Below, piece after piece: positions 11,813 through 23,855 of a stretch of DNA of 64,000 nucleotides. The translations under genes and the position numbers were made by a program. The number at the start of each line of letters is the position of its first letter. Position 1 is the stretch's first letter. The DNA comes from Morella rubra (Eukaryota > Streptophyta > Magnoliopsida > Fagales > Myricaceae): positions 22,432,686 through 22,496,685 of the forward strand of contig CM025850.1 in assembly GCA_003952965.2 (NCBI GenBank), given 5' to 3'. Under the pieces are notes generated by a model, which was not told where the DNA came from, did no database searches, and saw nothing but the letters and a program-made list of their open reading frames with translations.

Positions 11813-13439
11813 TGTGAGTCTAAATAACAACCCAATAGGGGGGTGAATTGGGTTTATCAAAAAACGTCTCCCCTTTTTAATAAAAATGCAGATCTGAAAA
11901 TATACTATTTCTACAAATACACGAGTAGATCTGAATATGCTTAATGTTTCTTAATAAGAAGAACAATAAATCATAAAGCATAAATCTCCACAAGTATGAA
12001 TATGTACTGAAACGTAAGAGAGATAGAGTTAGAGAGATGACACCGTATTTTAGGTGGTTCGGCCAACACTTGCCTACGTCCACCCACAAGGCTATTTACT
12101 TCCTTGGGCTTCCTTCACTATTCTCCAAATAGCAAATACACCTTAGCTTCTCGGGTGCTAAGGAACCTTTACAAAGCGTTTTTTCGAGCTCACGCTTCAA
12201 CTCTCTCACAAATCCCAAAACCTAAGGGATTTCTTCTACTCTCACAAGTAGGACAAGTGTTTACCCAACACTCCTTACAAATCCCAAAACCCAAGGGATT
12301 TCTTCTACCCTCACGAGTAGGACAAGTGTTCACCCAACACTTAAGTGTTTTACAAATAATGGGTACAATAAGGAATGGCTCTCTAAGCCGAATTAGCAAA
12401 TGAAAAGCTCAATAAAGTGCAAGAAGACAAGATTCTTGAATGAAACCTAAAGTTTGGCAAGTAGGAGCACAAGCTTTCTTGGTAGGTGCAGACTTCCCTC
12501 TTCTTCAAAGCACTTTCTCTCTCTAGAAGTTAGGGCACAATTGATTGCAAGTGTGTGTCTCTTCTTCAAGAAACTTCTCTCTCTTTGGAGGCTAGATCGT
12601 CAAGGATAGCACGAGAAGAAGATTTAACAATGGGAGCTTTGATCTTGGAGGAATCAGCAAATGAAATCTTTGGATCTTGGCTTTTTCTCTCTCTAGATGT
12701 TGCGATGATGATCGAGCTTTTCTTCTCTCTCCATCTCGTTCTTCTTATAGCCCCTAGGTCTTCAACGGTCATCAAGTGGCTTCATTTTACCGTTGGAGGG
12801 TTTAAAAGACTTTTTGAAACATTTTGGATGATCTGACGTCGTTTCCAGGATATCTGCAATTTCGCACTATGTGTCGACACATTGATAGTATGTGTTGATA
12901 CATTAAAACTTGGCCTGAAATTTTTCTCTCGGGAGACAGTGCAATGTGTCGACACATAGTCTTCAATGTGTCGACACATTGAACACTTAGTCTGAAAATG
13001 CTGTCAACAGTGAATTTTTGCATTTTGGAGTTGGGCTCTCGGGTGTAAGTGCAATGTGTCGACACTATGGCTCAATGTGTCGACACTTCCAACACTTAGT
13101 CAAAAAAACATTTTGAATGACCTAAAAAACAAACTCTCGGGAAGTAGTTCAATGTGTCGACACTTCCAACACTTAGACAAAAAATTGTTCTTTCTCAGCA
13201 ACTACTTCAATTCAATAAACCTCAAAATACTTACAATATAAAAGATGATTAATTAGCAAGTGTAATGATGATCAAGTAAGCTTGGAGAGATTTTAAAATA
13301 AGGAAACCTTGATACTCTAAAAATATAATTTTCTTGAAAGGAATTTCAATGTAAAAACTAAAAGACTTGAACGAGTATGAAAACTTTGTTATCATCAAAA
13401 TCAAAATGGATTGTTTGTAAGAACAACCTTGGGCTAACA
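11813..13439 (-). mobile_element. Solo LTR, family 2, nested in MULE
   Basis: It runs from TGTGAGTC to GCTAACA (TG...CA), 1,627 bp. It is homologous over most of its length to the LTR at 57,199-58,592. It contains the terminal hairpin (about 11829-11854), the shared block GGTGGTTCGGCCAACACTTG (12052-12071), a minus-strand TATA-like GCTATAAGAA near 12,740-12,752, and a cluster of TGTCGACA palindromes at about 12,865-13,165. Flanks do not form a matching 5-bp TSD (ttaat against atttc), so it may be a product of inter-element recombination. Confidence 0.8.
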
Positions 13440-15127
13440 ATTTCTTACAAGAAGACTTATAGAGACCTTATATAATTGTATAGACCAATGAAAAACATAT
13501 AGGCATATTTGGTTGCCCGTGAATATTGAACTAACCATTTTAATTTGTATGGGTGAGTGTAAATCTATCAACTTAAAAGAGGGCAATGTTTGCAATGGCA
13601 GTGTTGACACACCAAGAAGTAGAAACTTGCAATGGTGACATTTTATGGACTTAAAAAAAAAAAAAAAAAGACATTTTATGGAACCACTAAAAGATACGGT
13701 AATGTAGCAACCAAGTATCCTTTCCAACAAAAGAAGCCACATAAATTCATAATTCCATCAATTCACGCTTTAATCAAATGGAGTAGGAGAAAATATGGTC
13801 GACAGAAGACCGACTGGACCATAGACAACTACATGGGTTGTTCCTACAATTTGTGTTTTTCAGTCACCATGAGAACTTGACTTACATGAGGCAAACCAGA
13901 GTGAACTTTTAGTGCTCTCAATTCCCATTGGCTAACTAAATGAAAACAGCTTTACAACTACATGTTAGTTTTGCTCCTTGACAATTTCTAAAGTTGGATT
14001 GAGAATATGGAAACCAATGTCAGGAGATATAATGACAGGTTAGACATCCTTAAAATGTTAGATCAAGCTTAAGATAATGATAAAATTAAAAGCTCATATA
14101 TGTCTATAGTAATTAACAAGAGAAACTGAAGCATCAATCAGCCAGGCCAAGATAATGGAACAAAAACACATAATTTACCCTTAGTGCTAAAGCTTTAACG
14201 ACCTGCTTTGCTGCTTTACACTTTGCAGTTTCTTCCCTAGCCAGGGACCATGTTTCCTGAATTCGTTGTTGACATTCTTGGATCTTCTGCCATAATACAT
14301 ACTGAATAGACACATTTACATTTTTCCATTGTAGAGGCCATAATAAAGGTGCAAAATAGTCATGTTAAACATAACCAATGTCTAAGACCATAATAGCTGC
14401 CTTCCAAAAACTATAATTCACAGCTGCAGCATACACCAACCCAAAAAACTTCCCAACTATGTTCAAAATACATCCTAAGGGAATACAACCCAACAAGCTA
14501 ATAGTCCCTACGTCTAACAGAATACATGTCCAAATATTTCCAACCCAACAAGCTACAGAATACAACCTAAGAAGCTTCAAAATACATGTCCAAAGTGCTT
14601 CAATGGTTCAATAGAATACTTCACACGTTTCCAAACATATCCAAAATATTTCTTCATGCAGCTTCCATCAACATGCCCACTTCTGTAAAATAAGACATAT
14701 TCATGCCGTGAGAATTAAAGTATCATTGCTGTGTAAATAAACAACTCCCAATCCTACAAAACCAACTTACATAATATAACCATAACCACAAAAAACTGCA
14801 GAACCACTTCTAGAAAAAGCTAGATCCCAAAACTGCAAAACAGACTGCAATTAATATCATCTAACGAAACTGCATTATTGTTTAAATAAATATCATCAGA
14901 AGACATAATGACAAAAAACAGTGTTGTACTATATCACAGATTTTGAACAAGTCATCTTGGTGTTATCTTCTTCCTTTTCCTGCTTGATGTGGGCCATGCA
15001 AGAGATGCACTTGTTGTCTCCATGGTGGGTTGAGAAGATAAAGCATGTGTTGTTTCCACGGGAAGCTAAGAAGGCCCTGCTACCTTTGACTCTTGTGAAG
15101 GTCCACCATTCTGCAAAATAAGACAAC
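13440..15127. other. MULE interior without recognised gene
   Basis: This lies between the nested LTR and the mudrA 3' end. It includes a poly-A run at about 13,650. Short open frames show no recognisable domain. Confidence 0.45.
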
Positions 15128-16350
15128 TTATGTTAAATTTGTCAATATAAAATACTTGGACTTAATTCTAACCACACTTACACTTACCCCACTAGATTGT
15201 TGTGACTTTCTCTTTGGGCATGTCCTTGCATTATGACCTACCATTTTACACGTTTTACATGCATAGACATAGCCTTGTCTTGTAACCTTGTAAGTTTCAT
15301 TTGGCTCATCAGGAGCCCTTCTCCTTGCAATCCTAGGCCTGCCAGCTTGCCTTCTCACTTGTGATGGCAATATAATAACATGGTCTTCTTTCGGCCACTC
15401 GTCGGGTCCAAGCATTGAATGGATTAGTAGGCGATAAGCTTCTCTGAATATATCCATATGATACCACCAAAGACCAAATTTAATTAGCAATTAAAATCCA
15501 TAGTATTTAAGTAGATTATAATCACAAAGTAAAAGTATAGTTTTACGTAATTTACCTATTTACGTAGTCCTCGGGGTTCTTTTTGTCAAAGTACATCGTA
15601 GCTATGGTGTGCACACATGGAATTCCATTCAACTGCCACCGTCCACAAGAGCACATCAACTAGTTCATATAGACAACCCTCCGTGCCTCAAAATAGTGAT
15701 CAACCTCAAATGTCCCAACAAACTTCCACTAACATATGTAATTTCTTACAATGTCCTTATGTCTCTCTAATTTTTTCACAATCTTTAGACAAATAAGAGC
15801 AGTGGCAATGGCTGCCCCATCCCTTTTCGCTTCAAAACAGTTAAATAGTTGTCTTCGTATCATTTCCAACATTGTCAGAAGCGGTTTCTCTATTGCGTCT
15901 TTGATCCAAGAGTTAAAACTTTCAGCCATGTTATTCAACAGAATATCAAACTTGTTGGCAGTCCTAAATGGATGTCTGCTCCAAGTTGTAGGGTCGATCT
16001 TCTCCAGATATTCGAATGCTTCGGGCTTCAACTTCTTTATCTCATTCATGTGTCTATCAAACTGAGTCTTATTTGGGGACCTGGTAGCAACCCATAGCTC
16101 GTCTTTTAATGCCTTCCCTCTATGGACTTGAAGTTTGCATGCAAATGTCACACGCAATGTCGATGCTTGGATTCAAGTTTTAGGATCTCAAATGCATCCA
16201 ATAGCCCTTGTCAATAGTGATAAAAAATAGTTAGTATAAATACAAAATATTGAACAAAACTGAAACTTAAATTGTTACCTTTTGTCGGTCGGACATAAAT
16301 ATATAGCCTCAGTAATAAAATGGTCCTACATCTTGGTTTAGATTTTCTAA

Positions 16351-16785
16351 GAACCATAACCACGAATCCTTGCACTCAACCTCAACCACGGCATAGGCAA
16401 GTTGGAATAAATCATTTCTCTCATCAATGCCAACTACTGCCAGTAATTGTCCACCATGCCCAGCCTTTAAATGGCATCCATCTACTGCTAGGCCTACATC
16501 CTGCCAAAAAGTAAAAAATAGTACATGCAAGGCATAATGTACAAAATAACTCATCAAACCTGAAACAGTCTACCTTTTGTCAAGGTAATATAAGGTATCC
16601 AGGACCTGCCTTGGTTGGTCTAAGAACCAACACGAATCCTTGCACTCAACCTCAACCACGGCATAGGCAAGTTGGAATAAATCATTTCTCTCATCAATGC
16701 CAACTACTGCCAGTAATTGTCCACCATGCCCAGCCTTTAAATGGCATCCATCTACTGCTATAAACGGCCTACATCCTGCCAAAAA
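16351..16785 (-). repeat. 270-bp-period partial tandem duplication in mudrA
   Basis: About 135 bases covering the AVDGCHLKAGHGGQLLAVVG region occur twice, nearly identical (about 16361-16492 and 16631-16762, offset 270). The duplication repeats the first catalytic-Asp region and breaks the reading frame. Confidence 0.85.
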
Positions 16786-17047
16786 GCCCTTCTTGCATGC
16801 ATCAAAGGCATATGTACATCATAGGAAATGGTCACCATCCTTTTGAATTGTACTCCCCGGGTTTCACTTCCAAATTGCCCGTAGTCCCTCATCATATTGA
16901 TGATCCTCAAGAACAATTTTGTTCAGTCGCTATGCAATTGAGAGTGTCCCCTTATGTTAGGTAGATAGTACCAGGCAATCCAATTGACATCTGCCTTCTT
17001 GTTGATGTAGTGGTTTTCGCAACTATGCCTGATAGACATTGTTTTTA

Positions 17048-17547
17048 GGGGTAAAGTCATAGTTAGCCCCTAAGTCCAAAAATCAAATTGAACTCCTAAT
17101 TATCAATTCGGCGATTTGAGACTCATAACTTTTGAAAATCATCAATTCTAACCCCCCCCCGTCTAAATTAGGCGTTAAATTTGAAGAAAAATCATGCAAA
17201 ATGACCAAATGGCCCTCTAAGATAAAATTACTAAAAAATCCATTAAAAATAAGAAATGAATTTATTTAAAAAAAGCAATATTTTTAAATAAAACTATTGA
17301 AACTCTATTTCAACAATATATTTATTTTTAATTTATTTCTGAAATTTTTATTATTTTTTAAAATTTAGTTTTGGAGGGGCATTTTGGTCATTATGCATGA
17401 TTTTCTGTCTAATTTAACGTATAATTTAAATCGGGGGCTAGAATTGATGATTTTCAAAAGTTATGGGTCTCAAATCGCCGAATTGATAATTATGGGTACC
17501 GATTTGATTTTTTTTTATACTTACGGGGCTGACTATGATTTTACCCC
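17048..17547. mobile_element. MULE-type MITE, 500 bp
   Basis: Long inverted terminal repeats (about 150 bp) start GGGGTAAAGTCATAGTTAG on the left; the right end reads ...CTATGATTTTACCCC. The 9-bp TSD is ttgttttta (17039-17047) and ttattttta (17548-17556), one mismatch. It has no coding capacity. It is inserted in the mudrA coding sequence; removing it rejoins the transposase segments. Confidence 0.88.
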
Positions 17548-18979
17548 TTATTTTTATCTAAATGGCTTGTCTATCATTGGTCCAGGACGCATGAATTTTC
17601 GAGGTACATGCAGCCCCCTTGCACTCAGCCCGTACCCTAACCTTGTCGTTCTTCTTGAAATGGTAACCGAAGATATTTTGTAAAGCATACAGCTTTAGCA
17701 CATATTTGAACTCCCTAGTATTTTTGAACAAGAGACTAGTCTTCAACTGAACCTTGCGCTTCATGTCGACACTTGGGGCAAACTCGGAATACCTCCTCTT
17801 CTATGGACCATCTTCGTCGCTTCTAGAAGCACTAATGAAGGTGTCACTTTCTACCTCCACTAACCCAATTTTGCTTCTAACGTCGACATCGTCATCACCA
17901 ACCCATGATCCAAACCAATTGACTTCCTTGCTTTGCTGTCAGTACCCTCAGAATATAAGTCAGCTTCATCTTCATCACTCATTTCAAAATTAGTCAAAAC
18001 CACCTCTTCCTCACCATTAACTCTTGCCCCCCACCAGACATATCCCCAATGGAAGGTTGAGCCCTTCCACTAACTTCCCCACCAGAAGGCTCAACACTTG
18101 GAGTCACGCCATGATCAGAGGCATGCTTAGCCCTTTCTTCTTCAGCATCTTCGTCTTCCAATTCAACCTCTGGAGGATATTGACTTGGAACATAGTCAAT
18201 CAAATCTGGGTCATCTACAAACGTTGGCACATCAACTGTGTGCTCAACGTAAACATCAATTACATTAGCACCCTCGCTTCCAATCTTCCATATATATCAT
18301 ATCAATAATATCAGTGTCAGTCTTCAAAGGCCAAAACAACTACCCATGACTCTCAACATCCAGCCCATACCAAAGAGAAACAACTCCCATATACCCAAGA
18401 TCCTTCACGCATGAGTTGAATTCAACAATAGTTAGGTAGTCAGGGTCCATGCTCCCCACCAAGATATTCTAGGGGTGAATCCAGAAATTTTCCACCGTGG
18501 TGGATGTGGACCTTGAGTTTCATACCTGCATGCAAGGACAAATGATAAGAAAAAAGAGTACGTGGTGCATGCCAAAACAATATTTATACTCGTGTGACTA
18601 TATCAAACACAAGGACTAAATAACCACATATTACAGACTATTTTACATACAAAAGTACAAGGACCACATCTCAAACAGAGCAAAAAAAATCAAAAACCAT
18701 TTTATATCATAGTATAGGGACTAAAATAAAGTAAAAGGACCATATTAAATTCCTTCCTTTTAAATTTAGTTAGTTGGAATTCTTTGTGGATTTGGGACCA
18801 CTAACCCAACACGCATAACGTATTCGATAAATAAAAGCATGCATCCCAAGAATCAAGAATTCTGGGACCACTTCAATTATACTGCCATGTGTTCTTAATT
18901 CCTATCAGAACTTCAAACGCCGTATACAACAAACACAACAGACAAGCCACATAAGTCAAACAAAACCATAAGAGACAAC

Positions 18980-19250
18980 CCCACATGTTGACATACATAC
19001 ACGCACTGAAAATTTCCAACCAAATCAGATAGCCTAGTTCAAGTCCATAAGACATTCTTACACGCACTGAAACTTTAACAAAAAGTAGACAAGTGAACAA
19101 ATAAACTTCCAAGCCATAAGACATTCTTACACGCACTGAAACTTTAACAAAAACTAGACAAATTAGCAAATAAACTTTCAAGCCACAAGACCAACGTAGA
19201 CACACTGAAACTTTAAGAAAAAGTAGACAAATTAACAAATAAAGAGAGAA
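18980..19250. repeat. 69-bp tandem repeat, about 4 units
   Basis: Units share 'acacgcactgaaactttaa' with spacing of 69 bases (starts near 18,982, 19,051, 19,120 and 19,189). Since 69 is a multiple of three, an open minus-strand frame of repeated segments arises; it is read as a repeat artefact. It lies in the mudrA 5' region of the MULE. Confidence 0.8.
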
Positions 19251-20379
19251 GGACGAATCTATTTGTGACATTTCTAAGTAATGTACCTCCACGAAAAGGG
19301 AAACAAACAATTGCAAAAAGCCTGCAACAAAACAGGTCGACAAGCCTAATTTAAAATTGTCCCAAATTTCGAATGGGAAGCCGATTTAGGTTCAATAGAT
19401 GGGCTATGGCGTGTGCAGATTAGGGTTAGGGTTTAGTTTTGGGGTAGCCGAGAGAAACTCGAATTGGGGCTGAGGGATTTTTTGTGTTAAGTGTTGGGGA
19501 GCACGTGCTAGGGTTCGCTTATGACTAGGACTATGGGGTCAGGTGGGAAACTTTAATCTAACGTGTCAAATAGGATATTGAGCTGACTAGAGAGATGACA
19601 TGGCAATATGGCTGATGTGGAGTGCATTCCGTCGAGTGAACTAACAGATTTAGGAAGAGGAATGAAAGACGAAACAAAGGGAGTATTATGGGGACTAAAT
19701 TTATAGTTTTCTTATCACAGGGACCAAAACAATTTTCTTGTATATTACAGGACCAATTTGGCATTTATCCTGCAATTAATCCATAAATTATAATCCATTT
19801 AACAATTTGCTGATTCTGCCCAGCCCTAAATGCTTCTAGCAACTTTTTTTTTTTTTTCTAATCAAACGTTAAAGACTTGAACTTTTAACAGTAAAGCTCT
19901 AAAACAAATTGTGTCCAAATATCTAAAACAAATTATGAAATAAAGGAATAGAATTGAATTGTGTCCAAATATTGAAATGTTGGCCATATTATTGATCCCC
20001 ATGAAAATAGTTAATTTTAATTATGGAGCTTCTTATCATGTGGCCTTTTTTTCTTTATGCCCCATTTTTGAGAATGACCAATAAAAAGTAACCCAATAAT
20101 GATCATTCTCACAATTACAATAGTAGACCTAATTGACTATCTTATAAATCCAAATTGTCCAAATGCAAGAGTATAAAAAATGACTCAAAAGTGAGGCAAG
20201 TACAATAACATAAATTTTCCTAGCGCCATGCATCCTACCATGCATCCTACTCCATCTTGATCTCCGTCCTTAAAGTAGGTAACTCTACATAATTAAGATT
20301 CAGGAGCATCAAGTATAGTGATTAGATTTAAGAGCATCAAGATTCAAGTAAACAATAATAGTAACAACCAAAGAATAAA

Positions 20380-23300
20380 TTTACCTAAATCAAGCTTGTA
20401 AGTCTCTTCATCTTTCGTTATATCAGACAGTTGGGCCTCAACCAGTCCCACAATAGGGTCACCTCTCAACCAATTCTGAAATATATTTGTCCTTCTATAG
20501 TCTTTGGAGCCAACGACTCAGAGGGCATAGGGGTGATAAGAATTGCCAATATGTCACGGACTATGCGAGCAAGAATTGAAAACTTGGCAGAGTTCACCTT
20601 CCACCAATTCAGAATATCAAATGTTGGAGTTTTCTCCTTAACTCCCTCGTATAGATACCTTTCAATCTTAGATTTGGACCCCAACATCATCTTAGAAACT
20701 CTTCATTCATCAAACTCATCAAACTCTTCATCATCAACCATAGGCATAGCGGGATCCACAATATCATGAGGAGGAGCAGTGACAGTACCAGTACTACTGG
20801 ATGAGGCACTACTGTACTCATTAAACAATTGAACAAATACATTCTTCACTTTATTTGTCTTCTCCTTTCCTTTTTCCTCCCCCAACACTTTATTGAACCA
20901 AAAGTCCAACAAACCTAACTTGTATCGAGGATCAAGCACCGATGCGATGAATAGAAACTCATTAACCTGCTCCAAATCACCTAATAGTTATCATACTTCA
21001 CCTGCATTTTTGTTGCCATATCCATAAGCATCCTTTGCCCACTAGATCTATACTTGGTGATATGTCTAGTAATCTTAGCTAACTCTTCAAAGAATACATT
21101 AGTTTTAGCCAAGTTCGATCCCGATACCCACAAAGTCACCTCATAGAATAACTTCAAAAAATTTATGCACTGACGAATGCCATCCCAATCCTCAAAAGTG
21201 GGTGGACCCAATCCTTGCCTCCCATGCATGTCCTCTTGCAAATAAATTAGAAAATGTCCATCTAATTCCATCATATGATTAAATGTCCGTTGATACTTTT
21301 CAACCACATTCAACATAAAATAGGTGGAGTTCCAGCGGGTTGAAACATCAAGACTCAAAAATTGGTCATATTCAATTTTTTTGTGCAACAACAATCTTGA
21401 AAGTTTCTGAGCTTTTAGGGTGAAGGCTTCACATACTTAATCGTACAGAATTTAATTATTGAGGTGTCCACATCTTTTAACCCCTTCGTCATAATCAAGT
21501 TTAGAACATGTCACAACACTTCAGATGTAAGAACTCTTGACCACACACAACCTTCAAGTTCAAACAACCTAAAATTTTAAATATTTGCCTCCTTCTAAAT
21601 TGGTTAATCGTCGGATTATTAGAGGACGCATTGTCAACTGTAATAGTGAGCACCCTATCGATTCCCCATTCAAGCAGACAATCTTCAAATTCCTTTAAAA
21701 TACTTGCCCCTTTATGGTCTTAGATCCTATTAAATAACAAGATCCTATTATGCAATGTCCAACTAGAATCAATAAAGTGTTTGGTCACACATATATGTTG
21801 GCTTTTAGTCACAATCAATGTTTTGATGATAACAATAGAAGGAATTGAATGTGAAGCAAAGCGGATCCAAAATGAGCACGAAGCGATCAAGTAACATCCC
21901 TTCAATGGAAGTGCTCTTAAAGTGAAGACTCAAGTGCTAGGGTAATCTTTGTAACTCTAAGTCTTCATCTTTAACAAGGATTTGAACCACACACTTGCAT
22001 ATTTCTTCAAAACTTGCATGAAATGTTTTACCTCTTGTTTTGAAGATTAAAAATATTTTTAAATGGCTTCAAAATATCCCAATCAAACTCCCAAACCTTT
22101 TTATATACTTATGGAAAGTTAGTCTTTAAAATTGGGTATTTTAAGTTGGTCAAAATTGGGTTTTAAAACAACCGGATCATGTGCTTAAGTTGAGGAGGTC
22201 GACCAGCTGGTGAAGCGGTCGACCGGTCTTCGACCGCTTGGTATAGCGGTCAACCGGTTGGTTTGAAGTTTTAAAAAAGAGCCGTTCTGACTTCTGACAT
22301 TATGACCGTTGGCAACGTAAACCTGCAGCGGTCGACCGGTTCATGTAGCGGTCGACCGGTTCATCGAATTTTTAACAGATCGACTCCAACGGCTATAAAC
22401 GGCTATTTTTCTTATGAGGCCTATATAAAGCCATTCCTACGCCTTTTAAAAAGCTGAAAAAAAAATCATTTTGCAAAAGCTAAGAGTGATCTAAAACCTT
22501 TCAATCTTGTTCAAACATCATTCACACATAATCAACACTTTCACATCCTTGTTGTTGTGTGAAGCTTAAGAGATAGAAATTTCTCATTGTAATATCTACT
22601 CCATCAAGGGAGTTTTAGTGAGTATTTTCGTTCATCCTATACACTATTAAGAGAGTGATTCTCTTGTTCCTTTTGGTGAGGTTTGTTCATCAAAAGAAGG
22701 AGTTTGAGAGGTTTGTTCTCAAACTCGTTCTTGAGGCTTGAAGAGGTGTTTCTCAAGCTCAAGTGTAAGGAAACTTTCCCTTGGTTGAAGGGAGCATAGT
22801 GGAAAAACCTCAAGGCTCGGTAAAGGAGCTTGAGGGGTGGATGTAGGCGGGTTTGCCGAACCACCTAAAAATCTTGTGTTTGCTTCTCTTCCCTTATCTC
22901 ATTACATTGTGCTACTAGTTTCTTGTTCTAAGTTTTATTTCCATATTTGAGTTGCAATATATATTCTTGTGTTTAATCTTTTATTGCAATCACTTCTCTT
23001 TGTGAGACTTGTAGCTAGCAAACACTTTCTAAAGGGTGAGTTTCGAAAAAGTTTTGAAACCCAATTCACCCCCCTCTTGGGTTGCCTTAATCCTAGGATT
23101 TACAATATATAGTTATAGTTTTGGATTGACATCCAAGTATCTATGATGAGGTACACCCTATACCTATTCACTCTAAATCCCTCCTTCAACTTTATCTTCC
23201 CCCTAAAATACATCATCATACAATCTCTCATCAACGTATACCTTGCAAACATATTAAACCTAGGTTCCAAATAATGCATCAATGCCCTAAACACGATCTT

Positions 23301-23855
23301 CTAAACCGTAATAAATGACAATTCATCTATAATGACCATTCTGGCAATCAACACCCTAATTGCCTTTTCATTAAATTTACGAGTGACCCCCATCACCCCA
23401 ACATTGCCACTACTAGCCTTCGATGCATCATAATTCATTAACATTTGCCCAACATCTACATTATCAGCTAAAGTCTTCTTGTAATACACACAAGATTCTA
23501 AATGTTGCAACAACCCCAATGTCCTATTATTTTTGTGATGGGCTGGAAAATCTTTCTTACAATAGTGACACTTAACTCTAACATTCATTGGATCATTTTC
23601 ATCAGTGAGCTTAATGTAGTGCTGCCAAACCAGAAACTCCTATGAGTTCTTCCTCTTTTTAAGTGGAGGAAGTGGTGGTAACCCACTAGGATCAGTGCTA
23701 GTTGTTGTATCCAGACTCTCCGTTGGAGTGGTTGGACAAGATTGAGAAGTTGAAGTAGCTACACTACTACTTATAAGGTTAGAAGTTTAGCTAGCTTCAC
23801 ATCCAATTCTAGTCGCAGTAATGGGTATACGTGAATGTGTATTATCAGTATCCAT
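20380..23855 (-). pseudogene. hAT transposase (BED finger, hAT C-terminal dimerisation domain), broken
   Basis: It starts at the ATG at 23,855. A BED-type zinc finger at about 23,580-23,500 (VKCHYCKKDFPAHHKNN, then LLQHLESC) would bind the element ends. Next come RNase H-like transposase segments: FRALMHYLEPRFNMFARYT, then across the nested LTR KHFIDSSWTLHNRIL, DHKGASILKEFEDCLLEWG, DVSTRWNSTYFMLNVVEKY (21,394 onward) and FLFIASVLDPRYKLG. The C-terminal dimerisation domain follows (TPTFDILNWWKVNSAKFSIL, ARIVRDILAI, then NWLRGDPIVGL). This is the usual order for plant Ac/RICESLEEPER-type proteins. Several stops and frameshifts plus the solo LTR make it inactive. It is the only transposase of the surrounding hAT element. 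Confidence 0.9.
21796..23104 (+). mobile_element. Solo LTR, family 1, in hAT transposase
   Basis: It runs from TGTTGGCTTTT to GGATTTACA, 1,309 bp, with a perfect 5-bp TSD atata (21791-21795 and 23105-23109). It is a diverged, inverted relative of the LTRs at 32.7, 37.6 and 61.2 kb. A plus-strand TATA box CTATATAAAG lies at about 22,421-22,430, preceded by GGTCGACC palindromes at about 22,195-22,365. The terminal hairpin is at about 23,058-23,083. Confidence 0.92.

Larger units (their letters stand above)
15128..18480 (-). pseudogene. mudrA: mudrA-type MULE transposase, broken
   Basis: Order on the minus strand: an acidic N-terminus (about 18,300-18,000, ending VPSQYPPEVELEDEDAEEE); a MuDR DNA-binding-type domain (17,764-17,558, ALQNIFGYHFKKNDKVRVRA, ECKGAACTSKIHASW) split by a MITE; continuation MSIRHSCENHYINKK (about 17,040); the catalytic region AVDGCHLKAGHGGQLLAVVG with KDSWLWFLENL (duplicated); NNMAESFNSWIKDA (16,157-15,729); a SWIM finger CSCGRWQLNGIPCVH (about 15,650-15,600); and a C-terminal knuckle CKTCKMVGHNARTC (about 15,260-15,220). 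The enzyme would bind the terminal repeats and cut and join MULE ends in the nucleus. The MITE, the internal duplication, an in-frame stop beside the MITE target and frame changes make it inactive. Introns may account for some of the breaks. Confidence 0.88.
9997..19771 (-). mobile_element. Mutator-like element (MULE), mudrA type
   Basis: Inverted terminal repeats of about 200 bp begin GGGATAAATG(T/C)CAAATTGG at both ends (about 9997-10200 and 19570-19771). The 9-bp TSD is gtaattaat (9988-9996) and gcaattaat (19772-19780), one mismatch. The interior holds a broken mudrA transposase on the minus strand and a GRF zinc-finger gene on the plus strand. A solo LTR and a MITE are nested inside. The element is inserted in the 3' subterminal part of the hAT. 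Confidence 0.9.

Noticed and set aside
12104..12403. Plus-strand frame with a repeated PKPKGF-like segment in the solo LTR
   Set aside because: It lies within LTR sequence that shows no conserved coding in the related copy; the internal repeat is part of the LTR.
18873..19343. Minus-strand frame of 156 codons with repeated hydrophobic segments
   Set aside because: It is the translation of a 69-bp tandem DNA repeat, whose period happens to be a multiple of three.
19380..19445. TTAGGGTTAGGG-like stretches (also near 9,545)
   Set aside because: Too few units and no array; not telomeric repeat of the plant TTTAGGG type.
9793..19833. A small hAT MITE ending at CAGCCCTA near 19,833 and enclosing the MULE
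   Set aside because: The terminus resembles TAGGGCTG, but no 8-bp duplication pairs with it. The end at 24,963 has the matching TSD.
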